Assembly: GCA_963772955.1 (NCBI GenBank)
Contig: CAVYZF010000003.1
Span: 248,001-312,000, forward strand
DNA length: 64,000 nt
From: Gp6-AA40 sp963772955
Lineage (GTDB): Bacteria; Acidobacteriota; Vicinamibacteria; Vicinamibacterales; UBA2999
Reading direction: 5' to 3'
The notes beneath the pieces were generated by a model, which had not been told where the DNA came from, did no database searches, and saw nothing but the letters and a program-made list of their open reading frames with translations. A program made the translations under genes and the position numbers. Below, piece after piece: positions 7,584 to 16,384 of this stretch (its first letter is position 1; each line of letters starts with the position of its first letter).

Positions 7584-8501
7584 ATGATGAGAGCCCTTGG
7601 GAACATGGTCTCGGCCCTGGTTCTGCTCGCCGCGGCTGCGACTTCGGCAGTGGCACAGGAGATCGATTTCACCGGATCCTGGGTGCCCATCTATCACGAA
7701 GACGGACCAGAGCGGCTGCCCGGACCCGAGCTGGCCGACTACCTCGGCCTCCCCATCAACGACGCGGCGCGCCTGCGCGCCGACAGTTACGACGCCGACC
7801 GCATATCGGCGGTCAGTGAATACCAGTGCCGGCAGCACGCCGCCGATTACGGCGACCGCGGTCTTGCCAACATGCGAATCACGACCGACTTCGATGCGCC
7901 GACCCAGCGGATGTCGGCACTCCACACGCGAATCAACTTTCACGACGCCGAGCGGACGATCTACCTCGACGGACGACCGCATCCGCCGGCGGACGCCCCT
8001 CACAGTTGGAGCGGCTTCTCCACCGGCGTGTGGATGGGCAACATGCTGCGCGTCAGAACAACCCATCTCAAGGCGTACTACTTCCGCCGGAACGGGGTGC
8101 CCAGCAGCGACCGACGTACGTTGACTGAGTACTGGGTCCGTCATGGAGACTTGCTCACGGTGGTGTCGATCGTCGACGACCCGGTGTTCCTCACCGAACG
8201 CCTCGTGCGAAGCCAGTCGTGGACGATCGACGCTGGACAGCGCCTGGGCTCGAACTGGTGCGACTACGCCGCGGAGCTACCGCTCGGGGATGGTGTCGTT
8301 CCTCACTGGCTGCCTGCCACCAATCCGTACCTCAAGGAGTTCTCGGAGTGGTACGGCATTCCGTTCGAAGCGACGCGCGGCGGCGCCGAGACGATGTACC
8401 CGGAGTATCGCCAGAAGTTGAAGCAGACCTTCTCCACACTGGATCGCTGCGGCAGGTACTGCACCTGCTTCAACGCGAACGCCGGATGTAACCTCCGCTG
8501 A
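7584..8501 (+). CDS. cassette 1 gene a: exported protein of unknown function
   Basis: 305 residues from the ATG at 7584 (gggag about six bases upstream; ATGs at 7554, 7572 and 7587 also possible). A signal peptide ends at SAVAQEIDF. Family hallmarks shared with the a proteins at 19549, 23199 and 29235 are a YHED-type motif (GSWVPIYHEDGPERLPGPEL), then LPINDAAR, FSTGVWMGNMLRVRTTHLK, RRNGVPSSDRRTLTEYWVRH and VDDPVFLTE. It ends with an unusual Cys-rich tail (CGRYCTCFNANAGC) not seen in the sisters. The fold is probably a beta-barrel; periplasmic. First gene of an a-b-c operon, six bases before b. Confidence 0.7.
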   Translation: MMRALGNMVSALVLLAAAATSAVAQEIDFTGSWVPIYHEDGPERLPGPELADYLGLPINDAARLRADSYDADRISAVSEYQCRQHAADYGDRGLANMRITTDFDAPTQRMSALHTRINFHDAERTIYLDGRPHPPADAPHSWSGFSTGVWMGNMLRVRTTHLKAYYFRRNGVPSSDRRTLTEYWVRHGDLLTVVSIVDDPVFLTERLVRSQSWTIDAGQRLGSNWCDYAAELPLGDGVVPHWLPATNPYLKEFSEWYGIPFEATRGGAETMYPEYRQKLKQTFSTLDRCGRYCTCFNANAGCNLR

Positions 8502-8507
8502 CACCAC

Positions 8508-9473
8508 ATGCGTCCACTCCTGACAGCCTTCGCACTTGCGCTTGCCTCGCTGGCGAGCCTGACGGCACAACAGCCCCCGGCGGCAGCACTGCTGATTGTC
8601 ACTCCCGTGCAGGGCAGGGTTCATATGATCTCGGGCGCGGGCGTCAACATCACCGTCCACGTGGGCAAGTACGGTGTGCTGCTTGTCGACACGCCACAAC
8701 CGGCCTCAGCGGCGCGCGTGGTGGAGGAGATTCGGAAGCTGACGAGTCTGCCGATTCGCTGGGTGATCAACACGAGCAGCAGTCCCGAGCATGTCGCCGG
8801 AAACGCAGCGCTCGTGGCCCCGTTCACCGGGCGCGCGGCTGGCGGCGCGCCGTTCGGTTTCGTCGGCCTCAACCGTCCCTCGATCGTGGCGCACGAGAAC
8901 GTCCTCAATCGACTGTCGAATCCGCCGGCAGGCAGCGCGCCCACGCCGCCCGATGCGCTCCCAACCACAACCTACTTTCTCCCGTCGATGGACTTCTCGA
9001 ATGGAGAAGCGATCGTCCTGTATCACGAGCCGGCGGCGCACACCGACAGCGACAGTGTGGTGCTGTTCCGCGGATCGGACGTCATCAGCGCCGGAGCGAT
9101 CCTCACGCCCGGTCGTTACCCGGTGATCGACGTAGCCAGCGGCGGGAGCGTGCAGGGACTCATCGCCGGGCTGACGAACATCCTCGCGCTCGCCGTGCCT
9201 GAAGGATTCGCTTCGGGAGGGACGTTGATCATCCCGGCACGTGGACGCATCTGCGAGGAAAGCGACGTCGCCGAGTTCCGCGACATGGTCGTGATCATCC
9301 GCGATCGCGTGCAGGATCTGATCGCCAAGGGGATGACGTGGGAGCAGATCAAGGCGTCGCGCCCCTCACGCGACTACGACGCGGAGTACGGCGCCAGCGC
9401 AGCGGACGCAGATCGATTCGTCGAGTCGATCTATCGCAGCCTCACACAACCGCAGCGCGGAGGACGCGGATGA
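8508..9473 (+). CDS. cassette 1 gene b: exported MBL-fold protein, zinc ligands lost
   Basis: 321 residues with a signal peptide (to about LTAQQ) and the metallo-beta-lactamase fold, aligned easily with sister copies at 20460, 22191 and 28166. The HxHxDH motif reads SSSPEH (residues 90-95), the bridging Asp is Ala197 (SAGAILT instead of TGDLFTT) and the last ligand His is Arg245 (IIPARGR instead of VPGHGR). Only the His at 178 (AAHTD) and the His ending SSSPEH remain. A binuclear zinc site is therefore not expected. Its stop overlaps the start of gene c as ATGA. Confidence 0.85.
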   Translation: MRPLLTAFALALASLASLTAQQPPAAALLIVTPVQGRVHMISGAGVNITVHVGKYGVLLVDTPQPASAARVVEEIRKLTSLPIRWVINTSSSPEHVAGNAALVAPFTGRAAGGAPFGFVGLNRPSIVAHENVLNRLSNPPAGSAPTPPDALPTTTYFLPSMDFSNGEAIVLYHEPAAHTDSDSVVLFRGSDVISAGAILTPGRYPVIDVASGGSVQGLIAGLTNILALAVPEGFASGGTLIIPARGRICEESDVAEFRDMVVIIRDRVQDLIAKGMTWEQIKASRPSRDYDAEYGASAADADRFVESIYRSLTQPQRGGRG

Positions 9474-10285
9474 CGAACGCTCTCTGCCGCGGGCTGATCG
9501 TCACCGGTCTCCTGGCTGTCGTGACGCCGGTCTGGGCACAACCACCTCAGGGGCGAGGCGGCCGCGGAGGGCCGCCACCAACCGCGCGCGCATCCGCTCC
9601 AGTGGATTTCACCGGCAACTGGGTCTCGATCGTCAGCGAAGACTGGCGATGGCGGATGATCACGCCACCGAAAGGCGACTACGCCAACATTCCGCTGAAT
9701 GCGGCAGCCCGGAAGATCGCAGACACCTGGGATCCCGCGCGCGACGAAGCAGCCGGCGAACAGTGTAAGGGCTATGCCGCACCGGCCATCATGCGCGAGC
9801 CCACACGCTTGCGCATATCGTGGACGGACGATTACACGATGAAGATCGAAACCGACGCCGGCATGCAGACGCGAGTGCTTCAGTTCGCGCGCCCGGACGC
9901 TCCGCAGAGCGCGCCCCCGGCGACCGCGGGGCAGCGCTCGTGGCAAGGCGTCTCAGTCGCACGATGGGAACCGCCACCGCAAGGTGGCCGCGGACTGGGA
10001 TTGGGTCTCGCACCCCGCGCAGGCACGCAGAGTCGATCGCTCGAAGTGACCACGACTCAGATTCGTCCGGGCTACCTGCGCAAGAACGGCGTTCCGTTCA
10101 GCGAGAACGCATCCATGACCGAGTACTTCGATCTGTTTCCAGAGCCAGACGGCCCGGACTGGTTCGTCGTCACCACGAGCGTCAGGGATCCCCTCTATCT
10201 CGGCGAGCCCTGGGTCACCACGAGTCACTTCAAGAAGGAGCCCGACGGCACGAAGTGGAATCCTGCGCCGTGCCAGGTTCGCTAG
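9470..10285 (+). CDS. cassette 1 gene c: exported protein of unknown function
   Basis: 271 residues from the ATG at 9470, which overlaps the stop of gene b (ATGA). A signal peptide ends near VWAQPPQ and is followed by a Gly/Pro-rich linker. The family signature FTGNWVSIVSEDWRWRMITP, PPKGDYANIPLN, then CKGYAAPAIMR and RLRISWTDDYTMKIETDAG is shared with the c proteins at 21347 and 27276. The C-terminal third (RPGYLRKNGVPFSENASMTE, DPLYLGEPWVTTSHFKKE) is homologous to the same part of the a proteins, so a and c appear to be diverged relatives. Periplasmic; function unknown. Confidence 0.7.
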   Translation: MTNALCRGLIVTGLLAVVTPVWAQPPQGRGGRGGPPPTARASAPVDFTGNWVSIVSEDWRWRMITPPKGDYANIPLNAAARKIADTWDPARDEAAGEQCKGYAAPAIMREPTRLRISWTDDYTMKIETDAGMQTRVLQFARPDAPQSAPPATAGQRSWQGVSVARWEPPPQGGRGLGLGLAPRAGTQSRSLEVTTTQIRPGYLRKNGVPFSENASMTEYFDLFPEPDGPDWFVVTTSVRDPLYLGEPWVTTSHFKKEPDGTKWNPAPCQVR

Positions 10286-10295
10286 CTGCGTTATC

Positions 10296-11075
10296 TCATC
10301 CGTCTCCAACCCGTGCGGCCAGCGCCTCCACGTTCACATCGTCGTAGATCCGCGCGGCACGCAACCTGCCACTCGTCCCACGTTCGTAGACGGCAACACC
10401 GGCCTGGGGTTGCACTGTGTGGGAGCCGAATCGCACCGCATTGAACTCGATCGCACACGCCACACCATCGTCGGTCAACGAACAGTACTGGAGGCCAATG
10501 CCACCGGAGCCGAGGATGTGCGCCATGAACTCACGGAGCGGCGCGTGTCCCCTGTAATACCACTCGCCGCCCGCAGGTTCGCGAAAGTACCCCTCGGGCT
10601 CGAACGTGGCGACAATGGCATCGACGTCGCCCGCAGCAAGCGCGCGCTGATAGGCGGCAACGACATCGGGCGCCACCAGGGATGGATCGTGCGGTAGTAG
10701 AGGCGGCCGGACTCGATGCGTGCCTTCGAGCGGCCAGAGGCTGTGATAGACGCGGATCGCGGACAACAACTCGCCGGCGTGATCGCCAACGATGGCCACA
10801 GGCAACTCGGTGAGTGCCGGCAGGTAGAGGTACACGAGCGCTTCGAACACGGTGCGTCGCTCGAGCCGCGTCGTGCGCAGCGGCTCGATTCGTGCCGATC
10901 GCTCCGCGAGCCACGCCTGACGCGCCCGCACGAAACGTTCGACATCGCGGGCGCCGCGCACCGGTCCGGCGAGCGGATCGTCTATCGCTGGTGCGCCGTC
11001 GAATCCTGAAAGCAGCCGCGAAGAATCTCCCGCCAGCAGAGTATCGAAGTACGCGGCGATGGCAGCGTGTGTCAT
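10296..11075 (-). CDS. tandem SnoaL/NTF2-like protein
   Basis: 259 residues, no export signal. Two NTF2-like alpha+beta cone domains lie in tandem: residues 1-115 (AAIAAYFDTLLAGDSSRLLS, 'DDPLAGPVRGARDVERFV') and about 130-255 (VVAAYQRALAAGDVDAIVATF, EPEGYFREPAG, 'GGIGLQYCSLTDDGVACAIEF'). Such cone folds bind small hydrophobic molecules or act as isomerases/hydrolases (SnoaL, ketosteroid isomerase). No diagnostic catalytic set could be assigned. Convergent with cassette 1. Confidence 0.75.
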   Translation of the reverse strand: MTHAAIAAYFDTLLAGDSSRLLSGFDGAPAIDDPLAGPVRGARDVERFVRARQAWLAERSARIEPLRTTRLERRTVFEALVYLYLPALTELPVAIVGDHAGELLSAIRVYHSLWPLEGTHRVRPPLLPHDPSLVAPDVVAAYQRALAAGDVDAIVATFEPEGYFREPAGGEWYYRGHAPLREFMAHILGSGGIGLQYCSLTDDGVACAIEFNAVRFGSHTVQPQAGVAVYERGTSGRLRAARIYDDVNVEALAARVGDG

Positions 11076-11100
11076 TGGCTACGCGCGTCCAAGCTCTTCC

Positions 11101-11129
11101 CTCGGAGTCTCGGTGCCTCGGTGTGTCGT
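11101..11129. repeat. word-repeat A, copy 1 (single arm)
   Basis: Contains tcggtgcctcggtgtgtcgt, the right-arm words of the repeat seen as a full hairpin at 19466-19540. The left arm is not present. It lies in the 110-base spacer between two minus-strand genes. Confidence 0.7.
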
Positions 11130-11185
11130 GATCGGCAGCGCATGTAGATCGTGACGCGGTTCACTCCCGATGAGGCCCGACTGCC

Positions 11186-13309
11186 TCACTGACGAGGGAG
11201 TTCAAACACCCACACGCCCGCGCCGCGATCGGGTGGGTTTCGGATCTCGGGAACGAGCGCAGGGAACGTGATTGCCTGCGCACCGCCGTTGCCGACAACC
11301 ATCGCGACGTACTGCTTGCCGTTCGCCGTGTAGCTGATGGGCGCATTGCTCGGCACATCGCCAAGCCGCGCGCGCCACAGCTCTTTCCCGGTCGCATCGT
11401 CGTATGCCGCGAACACGCGATCCAGCGCACCCGCGAAGACGACACCGCCGGCCGTTGCCAGAGTCCCGGTGGTCTGAGGCGCACGCTGGCGCTCGGTCCA
11501 TACCGACTGACGCGTCTCGAGATTGATCGCCTGGAGCCGGCCGTACTTGCCGTCGCTGTTCGGACGCGGCCGCAGGCTCCAGCGGACGCCGGTCGAAAGA
11601 CTCCCCCGCCCACCGGGCTCGACCGGCGTGAGATCCATGCACGACTCCACGAGCGGCACGTAGAGCATCTTCGTGCGCGGGTTATACGACGAAGGCAGCC
11701 ACGACTTCGCACCGCCGGCATGCGGACACACGAACTTGGTCTGTCCATCTCCCGGCACGAGGTTGGGATCGATCGTCTTGGCACCGGTCTTCGGATCGAT
11801 CGCGGTCACGACGTTCTGGACGCCGAGATCCATCGAGAACGCGTAGGCACCCGTGGCCGCCTCCATCGCGTCGAAGATCGCCTGCTTGCCACCGGTGACG
11901 ACCAGCGTCTTCTCGACTCCGTTGACCCGCATCGGCAGCACATGTCTCTCGAACGCCCAGTCGAGATCCCATTGATCGTTTGGCTGATGCTGAAAGAACC
12001 ACACCAGCTTTCCGGTATCGACATTGATGGCCAGTGTCGAGTCCGTGTAGAGGCCGTCGTTGGTGACATCCCCTTCATCAGCGGGAGTGCGAAGCGGCCC
12101 AGTATCGTAGGTCTGCGCTGGCCCGAAGAACGCCAGGTTCAGCGATTGATCGTAGCTCGCGGGCACCCAGACCGACGCACCGTTGCGTTTCTCGAGCGGC
12201 AGGCCGTTCCACGTGTGCCCACCGGGGTCGCCCGGCTTCGCGATCGTCGAGAATCGCCACGCCTCCCTCCCCGTCTCCGCATCGAGCGCGACGATGAAGT
12301 TGCCGCCGGGGGCACGGCCGGTCGTGCCGATCATGACCTTGCCGTTGGCGACGAGCGGCCCGCCGGTCATGCCGTAGCCACTCTTGTAGTCGGCGACCGC
12401 CTGATCCCACACCACGTCACCGGTCTTCGCGTTGAGCGCAACCATGTGCGTGTCGGAGGTCGGCACAAAGAGGCGTGCGCCATACAGCGCGATGCCTCTC
12501 TTCACTGACGGATTGAGACCACGAGGCAACCGGCGTGAGTACTGCCACAACAGATCGCCTGTCGCCGCATCGAGCGCCTGCACCTTGTCACCATACGCAT
12601 GGACGAACATCACGCCGTCATGCACGAGCGGCGTCACCTCGTTCGCGCCATTGGGCAACGCCCAGCTCCACGCCAGACGAAGACTGCCGACATTGGCGCG
12701 CGTGATCTGTGCGAGCGGACTGAAGCCCTGCGCATCGAACGCTCTGCGCCACGTCAGCCACTCGCCGTCGGGCGGGCTGCTCAACATCGTGTCGGTGACT
12801 GCCGTCAATCGATCGAGCGGGTTCGGCCTGCTCGGCGGCGGCGGAATCGCCACGCCAATCGTGAGGCCTCCGCCTGGTCCGCCTGCCGCCGCTGGCAACA
12901 TCGCCGTTCTCAGGAGCGCCGGATCGGACGGAAGCTGACGAGTGCCGGCGATGACACCGTTCTCCTGAATGACGTACGCGAGCAACTGCGCATAGGTCTC
13001 ATCGCCCATCGACCCCGGCGAGCCTGGCGGCATTGTCCGCGTCATCTGGTCGAAGAGCGCTTCGACGGGCTTTCCACCCCATCGGAGTCGGAAGTCGACG
13101 CCCTTGAGCGTCGGGGCGAACTCGCCGTCGTCGAGATTGGCGCCATGGCATGTAGAGCAGGCTTTCTCGTAGGCCTGCTTCCCCTGCGCGGCCTGAGCCG
13201 ATGTGTACGTCGGGAGCGAGAGCGATTGCGCACGCACACCGCGTGAATACTCCGCTGCACACAGGACGGCCGCGAGCGCGGTGGCTCCGAACAGAATTCG
13301 CCTGGTCAT
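11186..13309 (-). CDS. PQQ-dependent dehydrogenase with N-terminal cytochrome c domain
   Basis: 707 residues from the ATG at 13309 (gaggtg eight bases upstream). After a signal peptide, residues about 35-115 form a c-type cytochrome with CSTCHG and a distal Met-containing TMPPGSPGSM. The rest is an eight-bladed quinoprotein propeller with W-motif repeats such as LDAATGDLLWQYSRRLP, LNAKTGDVVWDQAVADYK and LDAETGREAWRFSTIAKPGD. This resembles periplasmic PQQ-dependent alcohol/sugar dehydrogenases, but with the heme domain at the N-terminus rather than the usual C-terminus. Electrons probably pass to the respiratory chain. Substrate unknown. Confidence 0.85.
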   Translation of the reverse strand: MTRRILFGATALAAVLCAAEYSRGVRAQSLSLPTYTSAQAAQGKQAYEKACSTCHGANLDDGEFAPTLKGVDFRLRWGGKPVEALFDQMTRTMPPGSPGSMGDETYAQLLAYVIQENGVIAGTRQLPSDPALLRTAMLPAAAGGPGGGLTIGVAIPPPPSRPNPLDRLTAVTDTMLSSPPDGEWLTWRRAFDAQGFSPLAQITRANVGSLRLAWSWALPNGANEVTPLVHDGVMFVHAYGDKVQALDAATGDLLWQYSRRLPRGLNPSVKRGIALYGARLFVPTSDTHMVALNAKTGDVVWDQAVADYKSGYGMTGGPLVANGKVMIGTTGRAPGGNFIVALDAETGREAWRFSTIAKPGDPGGHTWNGLPLEKRNGASVWVPASYDQSLNLAFFGPAQTYDTGPLRTPADEGDVTNDGLYTDSTLAINVDTGKLVWFFQHQPNDQWDLDWAFERHVLPMRVNGVEKTLVVTGGKQAIFDAMEAATGAYAFSMDLGVQNVVTAIDPKTGAKTIDPNLVPGDGQTKFVCPHAGGAKSWLPSSYNPRTKMLYVPLVESCMDLTPVEPGGRGSLSTGVRWSLRPRPNSDGKYGRLQAINLETRQSVWTERQRAPQTTGTLATAGGVVFAGALDRVFAAYDDATGKELWRARLGDVPSNAPISYTANGKQYVAMVVGNGGAQAITFPALVPEIRNPPDRGAGVWVFELPRQ

Positions 13310-13327
13310 GTCACACACCTCAGAAGC

Positions 13328-16267
13328 TCACGGATGATTCAGCGCGGACTCGAGGTTTCGCCGCGCCTCGACGAAATCAGGCTCGATGTCCACGGCGCGC
13401 TGAAAGTGCCCCCTCGCCTCGCCGACACGCCCCATCGACGCGAGCGCCACACCGAGATCGTTTTGCGCCTCGGCAGAGTCCGGCATCAGATCCACTGCCG
13501 CCCTCAGCATCATGGCGGCATCGTCGAAGCGGCGCGATTCGAGAAGAGCCGCACCCTGATCGTAGCGAAGCTGACCGAGATTGGTGCGGGCATTCGCGGA
13601 ACGCGGTTCCTTGATCAACGCCGATTCGAACTCGCGTACGGCCTCGTCCAGGCGTCCATCGCGCATCGCCGCAAGACCCACGAGATTGTGGACCTCTGCG
13701 GAGTCCGGCACAACGGCACCAAGATATGCGCTCCCAAGAAGCCGGCGATCGCCGTGAACCGCGGACGCTGTCGCGACTTCTGCGACCGGCGTAACGTAGG
13801 CCTGCTGCAGAAGCCGGAGGTACAGATCGAGATTCGCGACGGTCTGTTCTCCGTTCTTCTCCTCGACGCATCGTGGGCACCACTTCCCGACGCTCGCGAC
13901 GTCGAAGAGCGCCGAAGGCACACCCATCAGCCCGGCGCTCAGTCCGGAGAGGACGCCATATTCCTGAAGCGGACGGTCGTCGGTTACGGCAGGAGATCCA
14001 TCCGTTGCTCGGACGAGCGTGTCCGCCGCTCCCACGAAGGTTCCAGCAATCTCGCGCGGCGATCCGAGATCCACTCGCGCCAGATCCTGCTGAACCGCGA
14101 GCTCGCGTCCGAGTCTGGCGGCGAGCAGGTCGGGATCGAGCTCAATTCGCGAAGCGGTCGTGCCGACGAGGAGCAGCTCGGCCTGCGCACCTGAGAGCAG
14201 CACCGATTGCGGGAATACATCGACGAAGGCGCGCACCATCGCCAGGCTGCTTTCGGCCGGCACCTGATACGCGGGAAGCCACTGGCTGACGTAGCCACCC
14301 GCTGTCAGACGCGACCGTGCGAGCTGGTAGAACTCGCGCGAGTACAACGCCGCGACACCCGCGTGGGCAATCGGCGGAGGCTCCAGCGTAATGAGGTCGT
14401 AAGTGCCGGGCGCCGTCATCTGAAGGTGCTGCCTGCCGTCATTGACGAAGACGCTGACTTTCGCGTCCTTCAATACGTCGTGATTGGCGTCCCGGAAATA
14501 GGCGGCGTGCTCGAGGATGTGTCGCGAAAGGTCAGCGACGTCAACCTGCTTCACCGACGTATGAAGCGTGGCTGCGTGGGTGGTGTTCCCGACGCCAAAT
14601 CCAATCACGAGGACTCGCTCGGGGCTCTCGATCGCGAGCAGCGGGATGTGGGCAAGTGCACGCATGTAGCGCTGATCGAGGCGCGCCGTTGACGACATCG
14701 CATGTCCGTTCGTCAGCAGCCCACGTCCACGCTCCGGTCTTTCGACGACGGCAAGCAGTTCGGTCACGCCTTCACTCAGCGCGATGACCTGCTCGTTGGC
14801 GGCGCGGGGTCCAAGCGCCCGGCGAGTGAGGTAATCAGCTGGCAATGCCAGCCAGACGGCCAGCGCGCCCGCCGCCATGACACCCGCTCCCGCGAATGCG
14901 GCACGACGATGGGCGTGGGTGGAGTCGGTGAGATAGAGGGGAACGATCGTCAGCGCGGCAACCGCGGCAAGGACAGCGGCGGAGCCTTGCATCCCGAGTC
15001 GGGGCAAGAGCAGATACCCAGTGACGAGCGATCCGCACACCGCGCCGACCGTGTTTGCGGCGTACAGCACACCCGCGCGACGAGCCACTGCTGTCTCGGC
15101 GTTCTGCACGATGGCATTCGCCAGCGGGAATGCCATCCCGCCGATGAGCGATGGCAGCGCAACCTCGACCAGCATCGGGCGCATGTTGAACCACAGCTCT
15201 GCGAGCACACGTGAGAACGGCGCGAGCGTTGCGAGCGCGCCAGCAATTGCACTGCCACGAGATGCCAACGCCTCCGCGCTGCCGAACGCCAGGCCAAGGA
15301 GCGTGGTCATCGCAAAGAGTGCTTCGACGATCATCAGCGTTCGTGCGGGCTGACCGAATCGACGATCCAGCCAACCGCCGAGGAGCGCACCCGCGCCCAG
15401 TGCCACGAGCATCACGGTGAGCAGGAGCGAGAAGACCGCGCGGAAGCCGCCGAGCAACACGGCAAGATGTCGCAACCAGACGATCTCCATGCCGAGCGCC
15501 GCGAACCCCGACAACGCCAGCGCAAGAGCAGCCCAGTGCACGCCGGAGGCCATCGTCGGGGTGGTCGGCCGTTGCGGCGCACGCGCGGATGTAGAGACGC
15601 CGCGCGCGATTCCGAACGCGCCGGCCGCAGCGATCAGATTCAGCCCGACGGCAACGAACTGCGTGGCCATCAGTCCGACTGCCGGCACCAACACGAAGTC
15701 GGTCAGGAACGCGCCGGTTGCAGCACCGGCGGTGTTGACGCCGTAGAGCAGCGCGACCCGCCAGCCCGACGACCGCAGATCGGATCGCACGACGGCGCGA
15801 ACCAACACCGTCAACGTCCCGCCCATCAGCATCGTCATAGGTGCCAGCAGCACGACGGCCATGGCACCGCGAGTCAGATGTGACACGAATGTGAGCGCGT
15901 GCCACCCCACCGGATCGGTCTCGTAGGAGGACAGTCGCGCAACGATGCCGCCGAGATGCGGAAGCATGAGCGACACGGCCAGGCCGAAGCCGGCGATCAG
16001 CACCTCGAGCACGCCGTAGAGGCGAACGAGGCTCTCGGGACGCGATTGATGGCGACGATCCGCGAGCACGCCGAAGACATAGCTGCCGACGCCGAGGCCC
16101 AGCATGAAGATCGCCACCACGATCGATCCGGAATAAACAGTATTCCCAAAAACCTGTCCGAACTGGCGAACCCAGATGACCTGATACACGAGGCCGCTGA
16201 GGCCAGAACAGAAGAAAAACAGGTGAAGCAGCATTGACTTCGCACAGGTACGAGGCGTAGATTCCAC
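13328..16267 (-). CDS. multi-pass membrane spermidine synthase-like protein with TPR tail
   Basis: 979 residues from a GTG at 16267, or 968 from the ATG at 16234. Residues about 10-475 are a multi-helix membrane region of the fused SpeE/MFS kind (SGLSGLVYQVIWVRQFGQVF). Residues about 510-720 are a spermidine-synthase Rossmann domain with VLVIGFGVGNTTHAATLH, 'VDVADLSRHILEHAAYF' and VFVNDGRQHL. The last 150 residues carry TPR units (NLVGLAAMRDGRLDEAVREF, SAEAQNDLGVALASMGRVGE). The motif TLEPPPIAHAG differs from the strict aminopropyltransferase acid pair, so polyamine synthesis is uncertain. Lies 18 bases upstream of the PQQ dehydrogenase start, so possibly one transcript. Confidence 0.8.
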   Translation of the reverse strand: MESTPRTCAKSMLLHLFFFCSGLSGLVYQVIWVRQFGQVFGNTVYSGSIVVAIFMLGLGVGSYVFGVLADRRHQSRPESLVRLYGVLEVLIAGFGLAVSLMLPHLGGIVARLSSYETDPVGWHALTFVSHLTRGAMAVVLLAPMTMLMGGTLTVLVRAVVRSDLRSSGWRVALLYGVNTAGAATGAFLTDFVLVPAVGLMATQFVAVGLNLIAAAGAFGIARGVSTSARAPQRPTTPTMASGVHWAALALALSGFAALGMEIVWLRHLAVLLGGFRAVFSLLLTVMLVALGAGALLGGWLDRRFGQPARTLMIVEALFAMTTLLGLAFGSAEALASRGSAIAGALATLAPFSRVLAELWFNMRPMLVEVALPSLIGGMAFPLANAIVQNAETAVARRAGVLYAANTVGAVCGSLVTGYLLLPRLGMQGSAAVLAAVAALTIVPLYLTDSTHAHRRAAFAGAGVMAAGALAVWLALPADYLTRRALGPRAANEQVIALSEGVTELLAVVERPERGRGLLTNGHAMSSTARLDQRYMRALAHIPLLAIESPERVLVIGFGVGNTTHAATLHTSVKQVDVADLSRHILEHAAYFRDANHDVLKDAKVSVFVNDGRQHLQMTAPGTYDLITLEPPPIAHAGVAALYSREFYQLARSRLTAGGYVSQWLPAYQVPAESSLAMVRAFVDVFPQSVLLSGAQAELLLVGTTASRIELDPDLLAARLGRELAVQQDLARVDLGSPREIAGTFVGAADTLVRATDGSPAVTDDRPLQEYGVLSGLSAGLMGVPSALFDVASVGKWCPRCVEEKNGEQTVANLDLYLRLLQQAYVTPVAEVATASAVHGDRRLLGSAYLGAVVPDSAEVHNLVGLAAMRDGRLDEAVREFESALIKEPRSANARTNLGQLRYDQGAALLESRRFDDAAMMLRAAVDLMPDSAEAQNDLGVALASMGRVGEARGHFQRAVDIEPDFVEARRNLESALNHP

Positions 16268-16384
16268 CGCACCACTGATCTATCAGAAATCGGTCCGCTC
16301 GTTCTGAGGTTGTTCGTCGTTCCCCAAGGTCGGTCACCCCATGTTAGGGCGTTGGCAAGACCCAACGCTCAGGAGGCGAAACAC

